Below are positions 56,731-64,000 of a stretch of DNA of 64,000 nt, in pieces. The stretch comes from Isoetes taiwanensis (lineage: Eukaryota > Streptophyta > Lycopodiopsida > Isoetales > Isoetaceae), in the NCBI GenBank assembly GCA_021234155.1, contig JAJEKV010000004.1, forward strand, positions 24,965,662 to 25,029,661, read 5' to 3'. Every line of letters starts with the position of its first letter. The first letter of the stretch is position 1. The notes under the pieces are model-generated. The model was not told the DNA's origin. It saw only the letters and a program-made list of their open reading frames with translations, and ran no database searches. The translations under genes and the position numbers were made by a program.

Positions 56731-59700
56731 TTACCCCGGTTCTGTTGTTCTCAACCGAGTCCGCAGCCGCGGAAGATATGATCTATGATTGAGTGCCACC
56801 ACCAATCCTCGCCACGCGGTGAGTGCTAGAACCTAACTCCTCTGCCCATCCTTGTCAACCGTCGCTCAAAATCTCGCCAGGAAGCTTTGCAAACACCGAA
56901 CCGATCATGATGGATGCAGTAATTGGTAGGGCAATGTGGATCTTTTGCCTTATAGATTGGGACAACTCGCCATTTGGTCCATTACGGGGAAAACCTTCCC
57001 GCAATGCCTTGTAGAACATGTCTCACAAGACGGTGCCATGGATGGTCCCTCCCACTTGAGTAACTCACCGCATGCCATCAAGATCCGTGCTTTTTCATTG
57101 GCTAAGAAAGAGAAAGAGAAAGGAAAAAAAAAAAAGAATAATTAAGGTTCAAGAATATCCAATGGGTTGTTGAATGAACTAGAGCTTCAGAATTACTTCT
57201 ACCAAACTTGTAAAGAAGAGTTAATTGCGATTACTAGAATGCCGATATTGCTCTATTTGTTGGTCTATTTTTGGAAATTATTTAAGGCGTAAGAAACACA
57301 AAGGGGAGCCAATGCACCAAATTTCATAAGAGGGATCTGCTTTTAAAAAAACCATCCGATTCAAAATCATTGTATTTCTACTTGCATCATTATCAAAATT
57401 TCAGACTGTTTCAATATTGTTTTAAGAGTTTGAATAGTGCAATCCATGATTCGAAAGTTATTCAAATAAATATGTTCATCTTGCATTCTCAAAATGATGT
57501 TTCAAGTTTAATGTGCCTTGTGATTTTCTTCCACAACGTTAGAAAAATTGTGTTGAAAAATATAAGCCAAAATACTTCTCAATATCCGTTTCTCTACTTT
57601 GAATATTTGAAATCGTTATTTCCCAATTGAACCCACGTAGGAGGCTGGAGGATTTAGCATTTTGGAATACAAAGCTATGGGAAACAAGTGGGCTTCCCTT
57701 AGATCTCTGTCATCCTCGTATCTTCATCAAGTGGAAGAACTCCGGGACCACATACAGTTGCATCAATTTTTGGGAGAATGGTAGATGGATTAGTTGGACC
57801 AAGTTCAACTCAATTAGGGAAGGGGACCAAGCTAAGTGTTAAGGAGATTTTGGAAAGGGTCACTATTGTGTCAAGGGTTAGGGACCACAAGAAAAGGTGG
57901 CTACTTGAAGAAAGATGGCTACAAGAAAGGTGACCATCAATCCTTAACGACAGAGACAAGATGCAGTCTAAGTAATGCAATGGCGCAATCCTAGCCAACT
58001 CTTTGAAATTCTATATGTCTAAGAAGATTTAGTTCTTTTAGATGGACTACCCTTCAAAGAGGGCCGAGTAGATGAAAATCTCTATAACAAAAAGTAATAT
58101 AGATGAAGATAAATGCTGCTAGATATCAGATCCGAGTCTATGACATCTTTTCTTCTGCCCAATGATTATAGAGTCATGGCATTGTGTCAACCCCATTATT
58201 GATATGTCAATGCACCAATTGGTATGGCATGGATTGGCAATGCTTATGGACAGAAATTGCATAGAAACATTCCACTTTGGGTAATATAGAAACACCATTG
58301 TGATGTAGTTCTAGGGGAACTAGAGATCTGCATAGTAAAGTTAAAAGCTTCTTCAATTTGGAAGTTGCATTGATGGTTTTATCACATCATAGATAGAAGC
58401 GTATGAGAGGTATAATAGAGAACTTGACAGAGGGACATCGGAAGGGGTTGCATTTCTTTAGGTGTCATTGGCTCAACATGGATAGTATAGATGCACATAA
58501 TGTTAATACCATGGGTCCAAGCATTTTAGCTATTCAAAATAATTGCATCAAGGTGGAGGTATGGAAAAAGAGTTTCTTTATTCTATGGTACCTACCATCC
58601 CACGTGATGGGAAAGAAGAGATGACGCTCTAGAATACACAACTTATGTGAATCCTTCCAACATTTATCGCGACTAGAATTCTTCCTATCTTCCCTTCATG
58701 GGACTTGATGTATTCTATCTTATGTATTTATAAATCGATACTCTTATCCTAAAAATATAAAAAAATTAATACAACATTTCTCCAAGAAGTTTTGATGAAT
58801 ACCCATTACCAATTACTAGCATAGAATAAAAAACATCTCAATGAGTATTGACACTTTTATATAATCTCTCATCATCTTTATTTTGGTTAAGAATACAATT
58901 TTTAGATGACAATCAATACCCGCATTGCCAATACAGTTTCAAATCAAGTATTAAGAAACAACTATATTTTTTGTGTGATTGTTAGTTCCATTTAGAATTT
59001 CATAGTCTTGAAAGAAAGAAAAAATGTTACCTCCTACATAATCTTGGTTGACATCTTGTAAAACTAAGTTGTTTTGGCTTAAAGCTAAATAAGATAAGCT
59101 TTTCTCCAATAGAAAAGCTTGATCAATGTCGATTATCAATTATTAGCATAGAATAAAAACATCCGAATGAGGATTGAATACACTTTGTAAGTGCATCCAC
59201 GAACTTCACAATTAATCTTTAAGTCGAGATTAGATGAAGTAAAGCCGTTCTATAGTGTAATTAAAAAAGGCCAAATAGAAAACCTTGCAAATGGTTTCTA
59301 ACATTGTCCTTGTATTATCGTATAATCACCAAATGCAATCAATGATAGGAATTTGGCATCGGGAAGGAATTTGTCGTAGTAGCTCGGGGACTACCCATGG
59401 CACTTTGTCACCAATAATGTGTGCATAGGCAACTGGGTAAGCAAAAGATAGGGATTTGCGGCAAGTAGGTAGTGAAGGATTAGTAGCATTGCTCATTATC
59501 ATAGGTAAACAAAAACTGTCCATCAACTGGTAATCCTACTTGCTTCACAAGTTTGTAAGCCATCTACCGACGAGGTGTAGGTTATGAAGAATAGGCTCGT
59601 GGAAATAACCATCGTAGCAAAACCTGAGGATAGAAGCAAGAACCTAAGGAAGACCCTTCATTTTCCTTTGCAAACTCTAGACTCGCATCCATTTATATAA

Positions 59701-61539
59701 CATGTTTGAGAGGACAAAAATGGAGGATATGCAAAAGGCTACCAAACATCAACAATACATATGTGTGATTGTCCCTTGATGATAGGTAGGTCACCACCTT
59801 TGTCCCATGCATAAATGCCTCCATTTCACACAAGTGGATCATATTTTGGGCTGGTTTATTTATTTATTTAGTTTTTAATATTCCCTCCTCCAACACTCAG
59901 AAGTTGGGAACATCATGGAACCTAACTATAGGAGAATCATCCATTGAATATTTGTCTTAACTTTGGCTAAAAAATAACACATAAAAATCAAAGTGTGTTA
60001 ATAAAAAGCAACGTGCTAAGCTAACTTTGGGTTCATCTTCCTCCCATAAGGATCAAGTTAATAAGGGTCCACCAATGAAATAACATTTTTGGTACATGTG
60101 GTGTGGGGATTTTGCAACCGACAATATGTAGGCTCGATCTACACATGTGACAAACATCGATGGTATATTGACAATGTGAAGGTGCATTTTAGGTGACTTG
60201 ACATAGCGTTATGATCTATTGTCACCTCCATAGGCGGATGACCTTTGAACTATGTAACATCATTGTTAATTGTAGATTCTTTGGGTTCACGTATGGTTAT
60301 TCAATGCCGCCAACTTTGTATTAATTTTGCTAAGTTAACTAAGCATAATGAAGATAAATTTAGTTCAGATATATCCATTTAAAAATTACCAAAATGTCTC
60401 CACAAACGAGGTGCTTAGCCAATATGAAGACCAACCAAATAAAATGTGCCCCTTACTAAGAGTAAAGATAAAAGTTTTTCCAAAGACATTAAGATCATTT
60501 GAGATAGAATTAAAATATTCAAGTTACTTAAATTTTTAATGTGTGTTTTAAATAACTACTCAAAGTAGCATAATGTAAATTTTAGTTCCATTTTGATGAA
60601 TTTTAATTTTATTGAAAGTCTACAAATTTGATGACTATTTACCATGTCCAAAATGCCCCTTTTGTTTGGGGGCATTATAGTAATTTGAGCAAAACATGAG
60701 GCATTCCGATAAATTTTCTTATGAAAAAAATAACTAACTCTAACTAGAATTACTTAGAAATAGCTTAACTACTAGTTGCCACCATGAATTCGAAGAGATA
60801 CCATGTATGGGAAATATTGCATTTTGGCAAATGCAAAGGAAATATAGGGCAATTTTATAGCCTATCGAAAAATCTTCTAATGTTTTCCTAAATAGTCGAT
60901 ATTTTAAGTTATGAACCTGGAAATTAGTACTAACTCTTATAGAAAAAATACATGAAAATCTACTAAAGCTTTTCATGCCATGCAATAGATTGGGGTCGCC
61001 TCACACCGCGACTCCCCATGGTCGCGGGTTTCAGATATCCCAAGCCCCTTTCCATCGTGACGCCATTGCGGGGATGTCGCTATCGAGCATGTCCTCATGG
61101 GGGCTCTACCAAGACTCCATCCCCATTGATCCGCCATATCTCTCTTTGTCCATCAAGCTCCTCCTTTCACGCTGGTAGGCATATGAAAATTCTTTTTGCT
61201 AAAATGTTTGCATGAATTCAATCGATTTGGTTTAAATTCATCCCCGCTTCATATTCCCATACAAGGATCATCGAAAGTGGAACTTTACCGTTGGTATGTC
61301 CATGGCACCCTCAGCCAATCCAAGCCCCCAAACATCAACAGTGGATTAGCAAAGAGACAAGAAAAGAAAAAAGACAAAACACACGAGAAAAACCATGGCT
61401 ATGAAGAACCCTTCATCGAATAGAGGCCAATGGACGAGCAACATTGTTTAACATCTTAGAAGAGGTTAGTAAGAGTATAGGATTTTCAATTAGACAGTTC
61501 TAAGAGGTTTAGAATTTCCTACATCCGACAAAGATAGTA
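56731..61539. other. Long intergenic region; no confident gene
   Basis: A stretch at about 57,627-57,935 (plus) reads like decayed coding sequence (PLDLCHPRIFIKWKNSGTTY, NFWENGRWISWTKF, REGDQAKC), probably LINE-derived, but I cannot name it. A short duplication (58,795-58,860 against 59,115-59,180; attagcatagaataaaa) is present. Otherwise only short frames occur. Confidence 0.35.
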
Positions 61540-62140
61540 GGATGAAAATGAAATGAAATTTGATTATTACGCCACGCGGAGACCGCCAAGTCTATAAGAC
61601 GTTCCAACTTGTACATTCAACATTATAAAACAAATCATCTAATGCATCCTTTTGATAGTAATGCATTAGTCTCTCCTATCTCTAACTCATCTACTTTAAG
61701 GTTCTTAAAACATCATCCCTACACTCTAAAATATCAATGATACATCTCCCAATAATGTAATCAAAGAAAGCCATCAATGTGTCGCAAGACATACATCATA
61801 TACTTCTTTCTCAATATCTCAGAAGCATGGCAAATGTAGAAGTACATGTTCCTCACCTTCAAGTATCCCCGCTTCACATATCTTACACAATCTAAGCTCG
61901 TGAGGAATGTCATTCCACCCGCCTACTTCAACACCCAACATATGTGAGCTCGGCCTCATCATCTTGGATGGCATGTCTATACTTCGTGGGAAATCCCTCT
62001 TTGCCAAATACTTTGCCTCCACGCAATGTAGGATTAAGCCATCGCCTTATAAAACTCCCTTTTACAACAAGATCTTTCCATGTCCTATGAAGAACATTCA
62101 TTTTGACCTATGTGCTGATATCATCTTTATACAAAGATAA
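61540..62140 (-). mobile_element. LINE family C, 3' end
   Basis: The minus-strand frame 62,022-61,819 encodes RLCKICEAGILEGEEHVLLH, a C-x2-C...H zinc knuckle of a LINE ORF2 C-terminus. The 3' end reaches a tail of AAATG/ATTTC units at about 61,545-61,562. The element is 5'-truncated. Confidence 0.65.
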
Positions 62141-62169
62141 ATCATAAATATTCATCCCCATCTTGCCAT

Positions 62170-63103
62170 CCACCGAATTGTATTTTGCACATACTTAAAT
62201 CAACACCATATAGTATTCCGCTTGAAATCTTATAGTATTTTGCGAATCTTGTTATACAAGATAGCAAATTTTGTAACTTGCATACCCCACAAATGAGGAA
62301 CTCTTTACGCTGGTGTAGATTAAGGAATAAGGGGTGAATATACCATCCAACTACTCACCTTCCCACCCCTGTGTGAATATGCACCCAAACCAAAGGGGGT
62401 TTAAAGGGGATTTTAATTTAAATGTGTTGGACCCAATGGTTGTGTTAATTAATGTCAATGGTAGTTATGTGTTGTTGTTAATGTCAATGGTTGTTATGTG
62501 TTGGTCGTTATGTGTTGGGGATTTAATTTTTATATGTTGGATGTTAAGGTTTGTGTTGCAATTCTTAATTTCTTGGGGCCTTGTGGACGCCATTACAACC
62601 TCCTGTGACAAAAATTTTAGAATTCAAACCGTAAAAAACTAGAATTCATTTGAGGCTTTCATCAATTGTAGCCTTTGAATTTCATCACAATAAAACAAAT
62701 AGAACATAAGAAAAGTTACCATAAATGTGATTGATCCCATTATTCGAAGTCGTGAAAGTTTGCAACACCCATACGTAAACATTTTCGAACCTGAATTTGG
62801 GCAGCTGTTCTTTGGCCTCATGGATTCTCATGGTGAGAAACCAAAATGGGAAACCTTTCCGCGAGCAAAGTGTCAAGGAATCTAGAAGCCTCAAAATCTA
62901 AAATGTATGGTACTTGCAAGTTTCATTCAATGAGCCATAAACAATATCCAATATTGCATCCTCAGATATTAATCACCGGTAGGATGTGAAAGCCTACCAA
63001 ACCCGGCCGGAAAAATTGCTGTTTTAGCATAGATAACTTAACCAAAACATATCCATATCATACACTATCAAAAGATCTCTAGAGACATTTCTAACGCACA
63101 AAA
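62170..63103. repeat. Second copy of the LINE A insertion element
   Basis: The part 62,366-62,560 equals the right fold-back arm (15,192-15,390), and 62,600-63,103 follows 15,455 to about 15,990 (ttttagaattcaaaccg, caacacccatac, agcataga taacttaacca). The segment 62,170-62,340 is the fold-back spacer in opposite orientation to that at 14,977-15,191. The left arm is missing. At 63,104 the sequence switches abruptly to element 2-type sequence. Confidence 0.85.
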
Positions 63104-64000
63104 ATCATCTCCCTCTTTTGCATGAATGGCGCAAAGGTTTGCGGCCACTAAAAGAGTTATCGTAGGCCTCAAAGAGCCTTCTTTGCGCTAAAATTGCAAA
63201 AGTCCGAAGTTTTGGGTCGGTCTTGAATTTTGTGCTATCTCCTAACCAACCTCCTGGAAGGGCAGCTCTTATCGAAGCCTCGCGGACTTCTGATACTTAC
63301 GATCTCCGTGAAGCGTCCTGGGCCCCACGCTGGCGAGGCTTCCCAGGTAGCAGTGCTTGGGAGGCGCCCCTTTTTCCGGGTAACGCCTTGCCCGCTAGGA
63401 TGAGGCAGTGAGGCATCCACCAGCTCTTGCCTCCGGCTGAGCTCATATTCTTCCCAATGTTTCTCGACATAACCTTCAATCTCCTTGTATTGGCTGCGGA
63501 CTTATGGGGTTAAAAATTTCTTCTCCAGCCTTTTTCTTTGGTGTTTGTCCCATAGGATTAGGTCCCTATTTGATTCTCTTGTTTTCCCTATTGGCTTCTT
63601 CCGGTCTTGTTGTTCTCTGCCGGCCTTCTCTGCTCCCCTGTTTCCCTCACGGCTCGCTCCATGTCGCCCACCTGAGCCAACCGGCCGGGCGCGCCGCCCG
63701 ATCAGTTCAAAGGTGGCGGTCGAGTAGGCGGGTCATATCAATCTGGACTATTGTTAAGTAGTCCGTGATATCGAGGATCCGAGTCCACATAAAACTTTGG
63801 GTAGGCTCGCGCCTTTGTGGTATATGGGTAGCTCAAAGCTTCACAATTAATAATGGCCATCCCATGCCCCAAGTATCCTCATTCAGGACACTGGTTTTTG
63901 GTGTACCCTCGACCTCCCCGACCGTCAGCGTCTTCTCGGGCTAATGTCCTGGATGCGGGCTTCCTCAATTAATGGCTTCCTCCTCGGAATGTTCCTCACC
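63104..64000 (-). pseudogene. Degraded second copy of the element 2 H3/first-ORF region
   Basis: From 63,113 to the window end the sequence follows 42,798-43,700 (gcatgaatggcgcaaaggtt at the H3 core, aggcatccacc.gctcttgcc at the H3 start, then the first ORF). It carries many 1-10-nt gaps, especially in GC-rich stretches, so both the H3 and first-ORF frames are broken. It continues beyond the window. It shows that the histone-carrying arrangement is not unique to one insertion. Confidence 0.85.

Overview
The window is nuclear DNA of a land plant. A fern or another seed-free plant with a large genome is my best guess. The reasons are a plant-type PPR gene with the repeat style common in ferns, a SUPERMAN-type C2H2 gene, plant-type introns, and very dense nested transposons. 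No rRNA, confident tRNA, CRISPR or bacterial operon is visible. The only apparently intact host gene is the SUPERMAN-like zinc-finger gene that runs off the left edge (1-427, minus). A PPR gene (about 9,066-12,062, minus) is a pseudogene split by a Mutator-like transposon (9,284-10,666) that carries a piece of another gene with an intron.

From 13.4 to 19.3 kb lies a LINE in minus orientation. A 1.7 kb insertion carrying a 199-bp fold-back structure splits its reverse transcriptase. The 3' end of a second LINE family follows (19.35-19.76 kb, plus).

From 20.6 to 46.1 kb two related Ty3/gypsy chromoviruses sit in opposite orientations. Element 1 (20,626-33,762, plus; 1.65 kb LTRs; duplicated target ATAAC) and element 2 (33,786-46,132, minus; 1.52 kb LTRs; duplicated target GGATT) inserted 13 bp apart, counting from the end of one target duplication to the start of the next. 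Both have tRNA-Met primer sites, polypurine tracts, gag, protease, RT, RNase H and an integrase ending in a chromodomain. Both also carry an unusual 5' region upstream of gag that encodes a histone H3-like protein and a second, undescribed accessory protein. In element 1 the H3 protein starts with the exact H3 tail ARTKQTARK, has a long charged linker, and ends in a broken, H3-like histone-fold remnant. In element 2 the H3 has a divergent tail and an almost canonical H3 core, broken by a 2-nt deletion. A third, degraded copy of the element-2 H3 region fills the right edge (63.1-64.0 kb). This histone-carrying retrotransposon lineage is the main discovery candidate. Elements of this kind would bring a chromatin reader (chromodomain) together with a nucleosome component or tail mimic.

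From 46.1 to 63.1 kb lie the tandemly repeated insertion target, a decayed gypsy element, several decayed LINE fragments, a LINE-tail-derived microsatellite, and a second copy of the repeat found inside the first LINE. No intact host gene is recognised there. LTR pairs and repeat copies differ by many small indels. Some frameshifts could therefore be residual sequencing error rather than real mutations.
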